NCBI GenBank assembly: GCA_905182985.1 | Contig: CAJJDN010000058.1 | Location: 495,008 to 559,007, forward strand | Direction of reading: 5' to 3' | DNA length: 64,000 nt | From: Paramecium sonneborni | Taxonomy: Eukaryota > Ciliophora > Oligohymenophorea > Peniculida > Parameciidae | Part shown: positions 33,594 through 45,316 of the stretch, one piece after another | How positions within the stretch are numbered: the first letter of the stretch is position 1 | Layout of the letters: every line of letters begins with the position of its first letter | Made by a program: the position numbers and the translations under genes | The notes under the pieces: model-generated | What the model saw: only the letters and a program-made list of their open reading frames with translations | Told to the model about the DNA's origin: nothing | The model's database searches: none

Positions 33594-34984
33594 TGTAAAA
33601 ATAATAATTATTTTTAATATATAATTAATATTCCTTTTAATATTTCAATTACTCAATTACCAACATTTATATATGAAAGGGATCTTAAATTAATATCAAT
33701 TCACCTTACTTTGAATAAACATATTAATGATGAAAGTATCAATTCCATTATATGAAGTCCATAATACGAATTCCATTATAAATATTCTAAAGATTCTGAG
33801 GCTTCTTAACTTGAATATTTCATCATTTTTATTTTTAAATTACTCAAAAACCAAATCACATCTAAAATTATTGTCACAACTGTTAAATAAAAAATCTCTA
33901 TAATTTGAAAATTTACATATCGTAATATTTTATTCTCATGTTAATTTATTGAATTGCTTAAATAAAGTAAAATGAAAAGAACAGTTAAAAATACAGGACA
34001 ATTGAAATCAAATTTGCTTAAGCAATTAATTATACTCAAGTACTTGAATAGTGTCACCTCATCATACCACAATCATTGTGCTGCAATTCTTCAGTGTTAC
34101 ATATCCAGATGGGATTGTTGCTCCATTATTATATCCGCTGATATACATTTTTTGTATTTTATTTAATTTATATATTGAATTAAAGAAAGTTCAATTTCAC
34201 AGAAATTTGAAATATAATTACTAACATTTCAATTAGTATATATTAAAGATAACTAATAATAAATTAATGATTAAATTAATCTAAAATGAATATTAATTAT
34301 TTCTATTTGAAATTTTAAATATATAATCATTTTAAACTAATCATAGATAAATCTTATCATACTAACTTTTATTTTCAAACCCATACTTATAATGATTATA
34401 TCAATTTATCAAGTTAATATAGAAAGGATGAAATAAATATCTAAAGAAAATAGCTTCAAAACCATAGGATTATTATTTTTTAAAATTACTTGAAGAATAA
34501 TTTGATAATATTTCATAATATATAATAAGAATATAACAGTGGTATTAAATATATTTATTTAGAAGATTTATAATGATTTTTATTAAAATAATAAACAAAA
34601 AACAGTATTATAGAATAAGAAAATAATTGATTGTAAATTTGAATCATATTTCATTAGAATTAAGGCTTAATTTTAATATGAGCAATTTTCATCTCCTAAT
34701 AGAAATTTAGATAATAAGGTAAATTAAAATATGTATTTGATAGTGTATATTTATAATAATAAATGAAGCAATTGAAGTTATATTATTATCTATATTTCTA
34801 ATAATGTAAGATTAGTTATATGAATGAAATGTAATTTGGTTAGATTGAATAGAAATAGTCATTTTGAATAGGTTCACATATTTGATTAATTAATTATAAT
34901 TAAGAATATTAAATTGCTTAATAGATAAAGAATATATTATTCTTCAGATATATTATATTGTTGTCCTAAAATATAACAAATAAA
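33594..34984. other. intergenic region with one unexplained open frame
   Basis: About 1.4 kb of AT-rich DNA. A plus-strand frame around 34052-34390 gives VTYPDGIVAPLLYPLIYIF and a polar continuation; an overlapping frame 33972-34179 starts MKRTVKNTGQ. Neither resolves into a gene. The peptide YPDGIVAPLLYP looks conserved in style and could be an orphan exon. The rest holds nothing visible. Confidence 0.4.
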
Positions 34985-35626
34985 TCAGCAACAACTGTCT
35001 TATTTTTTGGATTTGTCTTCTTAAGGTAATGGAGTTTGTAAATATTGTTGTGGTTATGGTTTTTTTACTTTGCCAGCTATACCAGTTTCTTAAATTAATT
35101 AAGTAAATGCTTGAAATGCTGCTTCAACCTATGTAATAAAAATAATGATGAATACTTGATCACTTGTTTTAGCACTAACTTCAAAGAATTTTAGATTATA
35201 TTCTTTGGCTAATTCTTCAGCCATAGCTGTGGTTACTTATCTAGATTCATCAGTTGCTAAATCACTTTTATTTCCTAAGAGCATCAATAACACATTTTCA
35301 TCAGCATAATGATTGAGTTCATTCATCCAATATTTACGGATATCTTCAAAAGACTTTAGATTTGTAATGTCATAAACAACAACAATTCCTTATGCTCCTT
35401 TGTAATAAGAATTAGTAATATTTCTAAATCTTTCTTAACCAGCAGTATCCCATATCTACAATTTAACACCTTATCCATTAACCCTCAATGATTTAAAACG
35501 AAAATCAACTCCAATTGTACTCAGATACATATCTCTGAATTGATCATCGCAAAAACGAATTAGCAATGAAGACTTTCCAACAGCACTATTCCCAACTATG
35601 ACAATTTTGTATAATTACTCTTCCAT
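34985..35626 (-). CDS. Rab-family small GTPase
   Basis: ATG 35626 (MEEQLYKIVIVGNSAVGKSS), one 27-nt intron 35129-35155, TGA 34985-34987, about 203 aa. All G motifs are present: GNSAVGKSS (P-loop), Thr in YLSTIGVDF (switch I), WDTAGQERF (switch II), GNKSDL and EVSAKT. The Rab-specific IGVDF, KLQIWDTAGQERFR and YYKGAQG sequences fit Rab1/8/10-like members. The C-terminus ends DSCC, a double-Cys geranylgeranylation signal. NKSD replaces the common NKCD/NKTD and is acceptable. A vesicle-traffic role is expected; the exact Rab is not assigned. Confidence 0.93.
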
Positions 35627-36131
35627 TTTTTAAATTATTATTTTACAAGAATTTATCATCTCATTATTACATATTATTCTGTATTTATTCATTTCAATTT
35701 TATTACATAAATCTATATAATTAATATATAATCTAAACATATTTCTCAATCCTTATCTATTCAAACTTATTTTTACACTATTTAATTTTTTCAATCCTAT
35801 AAATCATTTATATCATTTTTATATTGAAATTCTTTTCAAAATCGAATTCTTGTTAGCTAAAAAACTAGTATCTATATTAAAAAGATTTATATATAATTCA
35901 ATTAAGATAAATTTACATATTTCTTATTTATTTTTGTTAACATTCCATAAAATTTAGTTTGTTTTATAGAATGAGATACTTGATAATTCAACTTTCAGTT
36001 TGCTATTCATTTAATTATCAATAACATTTAATAATGTATTAGAATGCTGTTCAAGGAATACCAGTCTTAATGTAAAAACTTCGTTTAATTATTTTTTAGT
36101 GACTAGAATTCCAATTAATACATAAACTAAA
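35627..36131. other. intergenic region with possible 5' exon
   Basis: Mostly AT-rich filler. An ATG at 36044 (MLFKEYQSQ) could join the LITAF-like gene through a 28-nt intron (GTAAAAAC...TTTTTTAG), giving an extra N-terminal exon. Otherwise nothing is seen. Confidence 0.35.
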
Positions 36132-36434
36132 ATGATTCCTAAACTATAATCAATAAGTAATTTAGAGCAAACAATTATTAGATAACTTCCATAATGGGCA
36201 AATGATTAAGAAAAATAGACAGAAATATAATGTTAGTTTTGTAAACGCCCAATTATAACATTAACAAAATATAGAATTGGAAAAGGGTCACTAGTTTGTT
36301 CACTCATTTTAATTATAACCTTTCCAATATTATTTTGTTTACCTTGTTTTAAATAGTCTTGTTAAGATATTGTTCACTTATGTCCTAATTGTGGTCATAT
36401 AGTAGGTGAAAAACTTTATAAACCATGTTAATGA
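36132..36434 (+). CDS. LITAF-domain (SIMPLE-like) protein, 100 aa
   Basis: ATG 36132 (MIPKLQSISNLEQ), TGA 36432-36434, single exon; an upstream exon from 36044 is possible. The LITAF domain is complete: CQFCKRPIIT (first CxxC), a hydrophobic membrane-inserting segment (GSLVCSLILIITFPILFCLP) and the second knuckle HLCPNCGHIVGEK. These proteins bind zinc and anchor monotopically to the cytosolic face of late endosomes and lysosomes. Length and domain order match the family. Confidence 0.85.
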
Positions 36435-36657
36435 GTAACACATTGATTTAAATTGTGTTTCTTCATAAATTTAATCATTTATTTTTAAATTCTTAAAGTA
36501 TCTTTTTTTAATAAAAGTATTAACTCTATGATCTAGATTTTACTTTATAGAATATTTATTTTTGAATTAAAGGATACAATTAGTTATTATTTAGATCATA
36601 ATAATAAATAATCTAAAAGTTCTTTGTTATTATTATTATTAGAGTTGTTTAGAATTT

Positions 36658-38383
36658 ATGAGCATTTAAAATCAATAACTTTAAAGATTAATCAACAATA
36701 CATATATAACAAAAAAGAGAGTATCAGCTGGATCATTTGGGGTAGTTTATTGTGGATAGGATATAAATACAAGAGCTGTAGTAGCAATTAAAATTGATAA
36801 AGGCAATAAGGATGATACAAGTTTAGAAAGAGAAGTAATTATGACATTACAAATATTAAGGCAGAAATACTTAAGAGATTGTAAAAAATACCCTAAATTC
36901 CAAAATTATTATGGGCAGGTAAGGATGGCGATTCAAATGTTTTAGTTATTTAATATTTAGGCAGAGACCTTACACATTTCATGAAAACCTTTAGAAAGTT
37001 TTCTTTGAAATGTGTATTGAATATTGCCGAACAAATGATAAATATTATAGAGAATATACATAAGAAGTAATACCATATTAGCATTATTTTTAGTAAAGTT
37101 TTACACAGAGACATCAAACCAGAAAATGTGCTTGTTGGCAAAGATGATGAAGAAAATTTACTTTATATTGTAGATTTCGGAATAAGCAAATTCTTCAAGG
37201 ATGAAAATGATTCTCACATGTAAATCTTTTAATTTTATATAGTTCATTTCGAGAAAACTAACCATTTATTGGAACTACTAGATATGCTAGCATCAATGCA
37301 CATAAAGGATTCTCATTAAGTAGAAGAGATGATTTAGAATCTTTAGGTTACATGCTCATATTTTTATTAAAGGGTATGAATTAAATCAATTTAACTTAGG
37401 ATAATTACCTTGGTAAAACTTATAATTTGTAGATGAAGAAGATAAAATGAGATAAGTTGGTTAAATGAAAATGAAAATAGATATGAATGAATTATGCAAA
37501 GGAATTCCTATTGAATTTGGAAGATTTTTAGATTATATAAAAGGTTTGCCTTTCAAACAAGAACCAAATTATAAATACTGCTAAAATTTATTTAAGAAAT
37601 TATAATAGGAACATAATTACTAATAGAAAGATCTTATCTTTGATTGGGATATAGGGCAAAAATCAGATAAATAGGATGATAAAAAAAAATAAACTATTGA
37701 AGGGCATATGCCAAGCAGTTCCAATAATAGTAATTTAGTTAATAACAAACCATCTTTGTATTATATTTTATTTATTTAAGATTTAAAAAATCAAAAGATG
37801 ATATATCGTCCAATTATATTGGTGGATCATTACTAAATTATTCTCAAGAATAACTAGAAATGAATTCTTTACTTAAAACTCCAGAATAAAGAAAATCTCT
37901 TTTGGCTGCTGATATTAATAGGAGAAAAAATAGAATGTAATCTGTTAGTAGTTACAATGATTCCCATTCAGAAATGGATTTTAATAATGGGAGTGTTATG
38001 TTAGGAATTTAACCAAGTATGTTAAGTAGGTTAAGCAAAATTTCATTCAATTCAAATTCAAGAGTTAAAGATAGTAAATAAAATTTAAGTTTAACTCCTG
38101 AATAAAAAAGGTCGAATTTACCTGAAAAAAAGTTATCTATGATCCCTAATTCATATATATAGTAAATAACAGGATAGAAATAAAAGACATTAATTAGGAA
38201 TTCAAACTCTTAATAAAAATTATCATTTAAAAAAGAAGAAGAAACTATAAAAGAGTTTTCAAAAATGAATGAAACAGATGAGGGAATTGAACGTAAATAT
38301 ATGCTTTTAAAATAAGCATCTGTACATGCGTATGTAAATTATACTTACCATATTGTAGTCGCTTCAAAAAATCTATAAATTGA
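36658..38383 (+). CDS. casein kinase 1-like protein kinase
   Basis: ATG 36658; introns 36835-36860 (26 nt), 37067-37093 (27), 37220-37242 (23), 37374-37399 (26), 37758-37780 (23), 38330-38358 (29); TGA 38381-38383; about 520 aa. Active-kinase features: [40 protein letters not shown] and the CK1 hallmark [20 protein letters not shown] that replaces the usual APE. The CK1 LPW element (KGQLPWQNLQF) is present. After residue 300 there is a long Ser/Asn-rich tail (SPSTPE-type sites, [16 protein letters not shown]) that probably regulates localisation. CK1 is strongly expanded in Paramecium. Confidence 0.93.
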
Positions 38384-38464
38384 TCAGAACTCTGAATTTT
38401 ATTTATATATGTATTAATTAATATATAATAAATGGTTAATTTTAAAAATAATCAATATTCTTAT

Positions 38465-40435
38465 TCATTTTGATGCTTCACGTTAAATTACAAAATCATT
38501 TTCATCATTATTTTAAATGAATTTCAAACTCTACTCATTTGCCAAATGTAACATAGTGACAAAGCAGGTTTAAATAGAAACTCTACCTTTAGATGTAGGC
38601 ATTTTTAATATTTCAGGTAAAATTTAATTAATCTAATTAAATTCTAATCCTTGATTATCTGTTGATAACTAGTATTAAATTTAATTTAAATACAGGTATC
38701 TTCTTTGATAAAGTTGACCAGACTTAACTTTTAAGTTCTTTAATAGGAATGTTTAATCTAGCATTTGGATTATTTCTTAATTGAGATCCTATTCCCATAT
38801 TTTATTGTAACTATTATGGGAATTCATCATCAACAGCACCATAATCATAATTTTCATTTTATATTTATCCTTCTTCAACTATTTCTTCACCCCATTGAGG
38901 AATCTTGGATATTTAAAAGGGATGATATAAACTAAAAATTAAATAAAAATAATATACTCTTGTCTATCAATTTAATATGATTTAGGTAAAAGGTTTAATT
39001 ATTTTAATGGATCTTTATTAATACAATAATTTTCCTTTTCTTTAGGTTGTAAAATAGTTTTTCTATCTAATTCTTCATCTTCATCTTCATCATCACCAAA
39101 AGTAAAGAAAAGGCCATTCTTTTTTTTTGATTTATTTTTTTTAGATTTTTCATTAACTTAAACATTAGTTATTTTTTTTTTTGGTTATAAATTCATATCA
39201 AGTGCCATCCAAGCAACTTATTCTTTTTCATTTTCAAAGACCTTACCAGTTCCAATATTGGCTGCAGCTTATTCAAAATTAAGAATATTAAATTTATTAT
39301 ATTAAAATTGTTGACCTTATTATTATTATTATTAGAATATTGATTAACGATTATTTTGATTTTCAGAATTAATTGAAACTTGTTCATCAATATTCATTTC
39401 TTCTGGCATATTTTCATATTATTAATCTTCTATTTGAAAATCCATATTCATTCCAACTGGATTCATTATAGCCATAAATGATTGTTCTTATTTAAAATCA
39501 ACTAATTTTTATCCTTTTTAAAAGATATTCTCTCTAAATTCTGTTAATTCTGGACAAAGTCTTTAGTTATTAAGATTTTTAAGCATTGATTTATATTCTA
39601 GTTTAAATATATCTTATACTTTCGATATTTATAATACTTTAAACTGGTTTAATAGGTAAAGCTTCTGAATCTAAGGCAAGCATTAAATTTTCATTAATAG
39701 TTAAATTATTCATTAAAAGTCCTTTAGCACCAGCTTCATCGAATTTAGCAGAAGTTTATTAAAATAAAGGATCTATTTCAAATTCTAAATCATATTTATT
39801 TGTATCAATATTTGATTAATTCTTTTCTAAAGTATTTTCACCTCCTGTATTTTATAATTTCTTTTTTCTCAATTACTCTTATTCAAATTCTTATTCAACA
39901 TCTTAATTTTATTTATCAGGTATTTATGTTCTATGTAAACCACCTAAGACTTTAAAGGTATTTTAATGAACCAAATCTACTCTAAAACCATATATTTTTG
40001 ATCCTGCATCTAGAGATGCTGAAATATGTTTCCAAGCATCTCCTTATTCAATTTCTACAATAATTATAATAAATACATTTAAAAGCATTTAGATCTCTTA
40101 TATTAATCATTGGAATATCAAATGAATTTTTTTCATTCACTCTCTATTAAAAATACTTAAAATAATACATTTTTTTAGATCAAACCTAAAACAAATCGAG
40201 ATTGTTCATCAGGATCATCTTTATTTTAAACATCAACTTCTTCATCACTTGAACTTAGATCAGTTGGTTTTAATTAGATTTATTAGAATTTATTGTTCTG
40301 CTGTTATTTAGTTTAAGCAAATTAAACTATATCATTTTCCTCATGAGTTGCTAAATCATCAACTCCACTTGGCATTTCCTTTTTCTTTTTTAGATACTTT
40401 GTTTTTGCAGATACTTATTTATTGTTTTTTTTCAT
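38465..40435 (-). CDS. NCAPH: condensin complex subunit 2 (CAP-H / Barren)
   Basis: ATG 40435, TGA 38465-38467, about 600 aa, several introns of 22-26 nt plus a probable 19-nt GC-AG intron at 39644-39662. Kleisin family landmarks: SLDAGSKIYGFRVDLVHQNT, KVLGGLHR, EIDPLFQQTSAKFDEAGAKG with LLMNNLTIN, a long acidic Gln-rich middle, VDDEFPQ, ELKSQVWSTLSKKIP and a C-terminal FVTMLHLANEQSLKF matching the ICFICLLHLANEKGL region. CAP-H bridges the SMC2/SMC4 heads in chromosome condensation. Poly-Gln tracts encoded by TAA occur in the middle region. Confidence 0.9.
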
Positions 40436-40512
40436 TTTTGAATATTAAAACAATGTTTTGGCTCCAAACAAAGAATAATAATAATAAGAACATCAATCTT
40501 AATACATCATAT

Positions 40513-41593
40513 TCATGACATAATCATAAATTCGCAATGCTACATAATTACTTCTCTACAACAATATCTACAGAGTTTTCTATATGGTTCATTTGTCAAT
40601 AATATATAATTTCCATCATTTAATTACATAGGATCTTCAAGAGTTAATGTAAAATCGTTTTCATTATCACAATTACATATTACAACACATTCAGCTCTAG
40701 TTAACACAATTTCTTATTAGCTACCAACCAAATATGCTATTTCGACTCTTTATTTATCCACAATATTCACATTATGATTATTATCTAATTTATTTACTGC
40801 TTTTACTCTATAAAAAGTCTATTCTTATTGTTTTATCACAATGTTTTATAAATATTGCTGGTGAATGAGTCTATTTTATCAAGTTACTTTCAACTTAAAT
40901 TATTTTTTAACATTATGAACATTACAATAAAACTTCTAAAGCTATAAGTTTAAGTTTCTTTATATTTTTTTGGGTTCCATATTTACATTCTATTATTCTA
41001 ATATTAGAAAACTTTTATTTTTAAATATCTTCAATCTCATTAAGAATTTAATCATCATCAAAATGAATTAATTAACAGGGAGCAAATATATTTTGCATTG
41101 TCTCATGATGTATTTTTAATATATTTTACTTTTTTATTTAGGTTTAATTCAACCAATCAATTTAGCTTTTTCTTCTTCCTATCTTATTTTCAAAAGAATC
41201 AGTTGAAGTTTATGAATCATTAATTTATTTATTTAACTTTACAACATCCTAATTAAACTGTTAATCTTAATAATTATCTTTTTCTATTCCTTAATCTGGT
41301 GTTTATTTATCAAGACAAAAAATAACATCCTTTTAATCATTTTACTATATTTAATTAAAAGAAATATTTTCTTATGAATCTTAAAAATTTCCATTTTTAT
41401 TATTCGAATTAAACTAGTCATTATCTTAACAACATGATTAAACAGGTTTTATATTATTATCCAATCTTTTATTATTTTTATATTTTCCATTCTTATTTCT
41501 TTTTTGATTAGTTCTCTCCAATTAGTTATTATTTTCTCTATAATAAGAATGATTATAGGATTTTAATTCATTGATTTGAGATTTTTGAGACAT
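40513..41593 (-). CDS. Q/N-rich protein with cysteine-pair motifs
   Basis: ATG 41593 (MSQKSQINELKS), TGA 40513-40515. The N-terminal 160 residues are Asn/Gln-rich and probably disordered, followed by HETMQNIFAPCQLIHFDDD and LKLIALEVLLQCSQCQKI. To link this to the C-terminal frame (NKLDNNHNVNIVDKQRVEIA, RAECVVICNCDNENDF, RKLCRYCCREVIM) an intron near 40845-40885 is needed; its borders are not certain. The CSQC and CRYCC pairs suggest a zinc ribbon. No family recognised. Confidence 0.55.
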
Positions 41594-42095
41594 TATATTA
41601 ATATTTGTAGATTAATAATAAAATTAATTCATCACAATAAAGATTATAATAATTTGAACTAATATATTTCAATTATAGTCTTAAAATATAATATTTACTA
41701 CAATGTCTTAAAAAGAATCAATTATATAAATTATAAAAATTGATTTATAATAATAATAAGTAGCTTCTATTTTGAAAAATCTCATCTTCATATAATTGAT
41801 AATTTGAATTGAAAAAGAGAATGTAATTTTAATTGTGATTTATTTTCGATTATATAACTTTAATGGCATAATCATGAATGAAAGATGATTGAAATTTCTT
41901 TATAATTTGAAAAGCTAAATTCATTTGCTTAATTTGATTTGAAATCATAAATTAGTAGTTACCATCATTGAAGTACAAGATCATTAGGTAAATATCAAAT
42001 CTGATCGGTAAAAATAGATATTTATAGGTATTCTATTTTTAGAAAATAAATATAAAGGTAAATAATAAATCCGATATTTATTAATTAATATATTT
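41594..42095. other. divergent intergenic region
   Basis: About 500 bp between two divergently transcribed genes; AT-rich with no coding-like frame. Probably carries both promoters, but no defined motif was recognised. Confidence 0.45.
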
Positions 42096-43766
42096 ATGAT
42101 TAGGGTTTAACTGCTGCTAATTTTAGTAGGAATAATGCTTACCAAAGTATATATTAGTTTTAATGGTTAGGCTAAGGAGTATACTTTACCACTTAAATTA
42201 AATATGACAGAAGTAGGTTGTGGTTATATCGAACATTTTAAATTTTCTTTAGCCGATTATACAGCTTAAGTTATTGGATAATTCAACTCAACAGGAGGGT
42301 TTTATTAAGTATTGAGAATGATCAATTAATTTAGCTAAGTGGTTTTAAAGATTACTAAAGTGTAGTTAATAATAAACTTCATGCTTAAGACACAAATTCG
42401 ACAACATGGCAATACTCATTAAAATAAATGAGATTATACAGAAAAGCTCAAAATTCAATAATTGTTGCATAAGATTAAGAATTAGTTGGTACAGAAAGTT
42501 AAGAGCTTGAACTTTAATTAACATTTGATTAAACATCATATGATTTAAGTTCAGGTTAAGAACTTGGTGATAGAAAAACAGCTACAGTTTCAATCTTCTT
42601 TACTACTGGTTATTCAAATATAAAATCAAGCTTACCTGATGGAATAGATATGTTGCTTCCATTTACATAAATTGTATATTTAATTAATTGAGATTAGAAT
42701 CGTAAAAAACCAACATAATAATTTAATGTGGATTTGAATCCAGATAGATAATTAGATGCAATTTAAAGATATTTCTTCCAATATACAGGTTTCGATACTA
42801 AGAATGGAAATAGAACTTAAAATGTCTACTTTAATAGAAAAAAGTTCTATGTTCCTAAATCTTTTGTAGAAACATTTTTTGGTCCTTTATCAGAATATTA
42901 AAATATTCCTAATTCAAATTAAGTATCTATTTCTCAAGAGGAAATGGATAAAGAGATGATGAAGATTTGTTATGGAACAATGGAGGAAACAATATTAAGA
43001 TAGAATTACGCAGTTTGGCTTTGGATTATAGGAATATTAGTTTGGTGGATTGTTATGGTATGCACAGAAAATGATACAGAATCAGTATTTTTGGAAGAAT
43101 ATAAAGATAGTAGATTAACAATGATTCCTTTGTATAGTATGTACAAATTAAACAATGATGTGTTTTTCTCAAAACTATCAAGATAGTCACATTACTTATT
43201 ATATTTTGCTTGGGAAATCTTAATAATATCTATATTATATGGATAGTTTTATATTGATAACACATATGAAGTAGGAGATGCAATTATACTATGGTATGCA
43301 ATAGTAGCAATATTAATTGCATGGCCTGTTGGATATTTCTTTGGATGGATTATTTTTACTGCAAGAGAATAACATAAAACCAAAATGCAATTAGAAATAG
43401 ACTATAAATAACATACTGTACAAATTAATAATATTTTAGAATAAAACAACTCCAGAAGCAGAAAAACTACATGCAGCTATTTTAGATGAAGAAAATAGAA
43501 TGTATACATCTTGGTATGTTTATTATGGATTCCATTTTCTTGCTTTTTGGGCTTGTGTTCTAATAAGCATTTGGTAGATGACATTTGTAGATGCTGATAC
43601 ATCAGGATATTGGGTGGCAACAATATTTGTGATGATCTTAATGGATCAACTAATTTTAGATTCAATTGTTCCATTTCTACCATTAATTGGAGCAGTCCAA
43701 AAATATAGAGGTTATTGGTTTGATTCAGAATTAGCAAGTTTATGGAAACATCGTGAAGAATTATGA
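42096..43766 (+). CDS. multi-pass membrane protein with large ectodomain, polycystin-1-like
   Basis: ATG 42096, introns 42309-42334 (26 nt), 42674-42697 (24), 43418-43439 (22), TGA 43764-43766, about 530 aa. A signal peptide (LLLILVGIMLTKVYI) is followed by a beta-rich ectodomain of about 270 residues. Then comes helix 1 (WLWIIGILVWWIVMVC) and a cytoplasmic loop with RLTMIPLYSMYKL and KLSRQSHYLLYFAWEILIIS, similar in order to the region after the first membrane span of polycystin-1/REJ proteins. Further helices lie at YAIVAILIAWPVGYFFGWII, YYGFHFLAFWACVLISIW and FVMILMDQLILDSIVPFLP. The C-terminus ends WKHREEL. The polycystin link is tentative. Confidence 0.65.
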
Positions 43767-44352
43767 TTATTATTAAAAATAAATAAAACAATCTATATTT
43801 AATATTCCAATCATCATTTTTTAATATAATTATGTTAAATAACTATTCCCACGGATTATTAGAATTGATAAATTTATCACGTTATATTTAAAAGTTCTAA
43901 TTTAAATTTTTTATGATTTTTCTCTAATTCAATCAATTTCTAGGAATTAGTTTAATCTATATTATAATTGACTTCAATCAAGCTAGCAGTATTTGAAGTT
44001 AATCAATAAAACTTAAAAATAAACTATGAAAAAATAATCGCTAAAACCTGAACAATATGGTTTATATAGTTTCCAATTATTGAAACAGATTAAAACTTTT
44101 TATTTAAAATTTAAGGAAAATTTTAGAAGTTTATTTATTTTTTTCCAAATATTTAGATTTATTAGTCTAAGAATATAAAAAAAGTAAATATTCTTTAAAA
44201 ATACCATAATAATTTATTGAATGATTCCTTTTAAAGATTCTAAGTACAAAATGATGGTCTCTGTAATATTAGTAGAAAAATTTAGCTGAGATTAAAAAGA
44301 AGGGATTAAATAAAGCATATATATATGAAAATTTGATTTAATAATATATAAA
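43767..44352. other. intergenic region
   Basis: About 585 bp of AT-rich DNA between two plus-strand genes; no coding-like frame or RNA gene recognised. Confidence 0.45.
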
Positions 44353-45297
44353 ATGATGAATACGATAAATCAATCATCAGCATATCTGCATACATTAATA
44401 TATGTTTCTTCTTACATTATTAGCAAATCGATATATAGAAGGTATAAAGAAAGTATAAACCAATTATTACGCTAGGATAATTTGGTGAAAGTAGTTCAAA
44501 CCAAAAAAAGGGTCGATACTAAAGAAAAAGGATCAAGACTCTTTTATTAGGATTTCCAACATTCTTATGTTTGATCCACAGTTACACAACTATGTATTAG
44601 TTGAATGAGTTTGATTTCAAAACTATTATTCAATGGAATAATAATTCTAAAATGGGGATGGGAATTGCAATATCATTTTATATGAGTTTTGTATTATATG
44701 GGGGGCCTATTTATCATGAATTTTGGGTATTTTAATTAGATTCTAATTAGAATGGCAATCTAAAAAAGAAATTAGGCAAACTCTAATTCAATAAATTTAG
44801 ATGGGACTACTTTTCTAAAATAGTTGTGGTATTAGAAATGTTTAATATTAGACTCCAATAATTGAAGAATTAATTTTTAGAGGATTTACCAATAATTCTA
44901 TAAATCCAGAGTATAAGAACAATCATTTTTATATGATATATTCGACTTTTCTTTATTTACTAGGTATATTAATAATATTATTAAAGTACGTTTAATATTA
45001 TTTGAGCCCAAATAATTTACTATCAATAAATGGAGTTATATCAAACAAATTTTAAAGTCTTTATGCTTAGGAGTGTATCTATCATATGTTCTGGTTTAAA
45101 CTGAAACTTTGATAGCTGTCATTATTAATCATGGATGCATTAATTTTATGGGATCACCAAACATACAAGATTTACTTAAAGGCAATTATTCTCGCGAGTT
45201 GAGATTCAGTAATAATATTGGTTCTATAGTAGAAATAATGAGATTTTATTTCTTGGGATTTTTAGCTTTTCTCATTTTTTGTTTACTAGTATTATGA
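44353..45297 (+). CDS. RCE1: CAAX prenyl protease 2 (RCE1) homologue with altered first His motif
   Basis: ATG 44353 (MMNTINQSSAYLHTLIYVSS), TGA 45295-45297; introns about 44512-44537 (26 nt), 44824-44849 (26) and 44963-44985 (23). Features of RCE1: RTLLLGFPTFLCLIHSY, WDYFSKIV before the catalytic TPIIEELIFRGF (EExxxR), and the late His/Asn motif INHGCINFMGSPNI matching ILSHVFCNYMGFP. Several membrane helices; the C-terminal one is FLGFLAFLIFCLLVL. The expected FGxAHxHH motif is absent: the aligned stretch reads FLYLLVRLILFE after splicing. RCE1 removes the -AAX tripeptide after prenylation in the ER. Either activity differs or this part was mis-spliced by me. Confidence 0.78.
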
Positions 45298-45316
45298 ATT
45301 ATAATTTATAATTAAA

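Noticed and set aside
43477..43791. Minus-strand frame of 104 codons
   Set aside because: Antisense to the last exon of the polycystin-like membrane gene.
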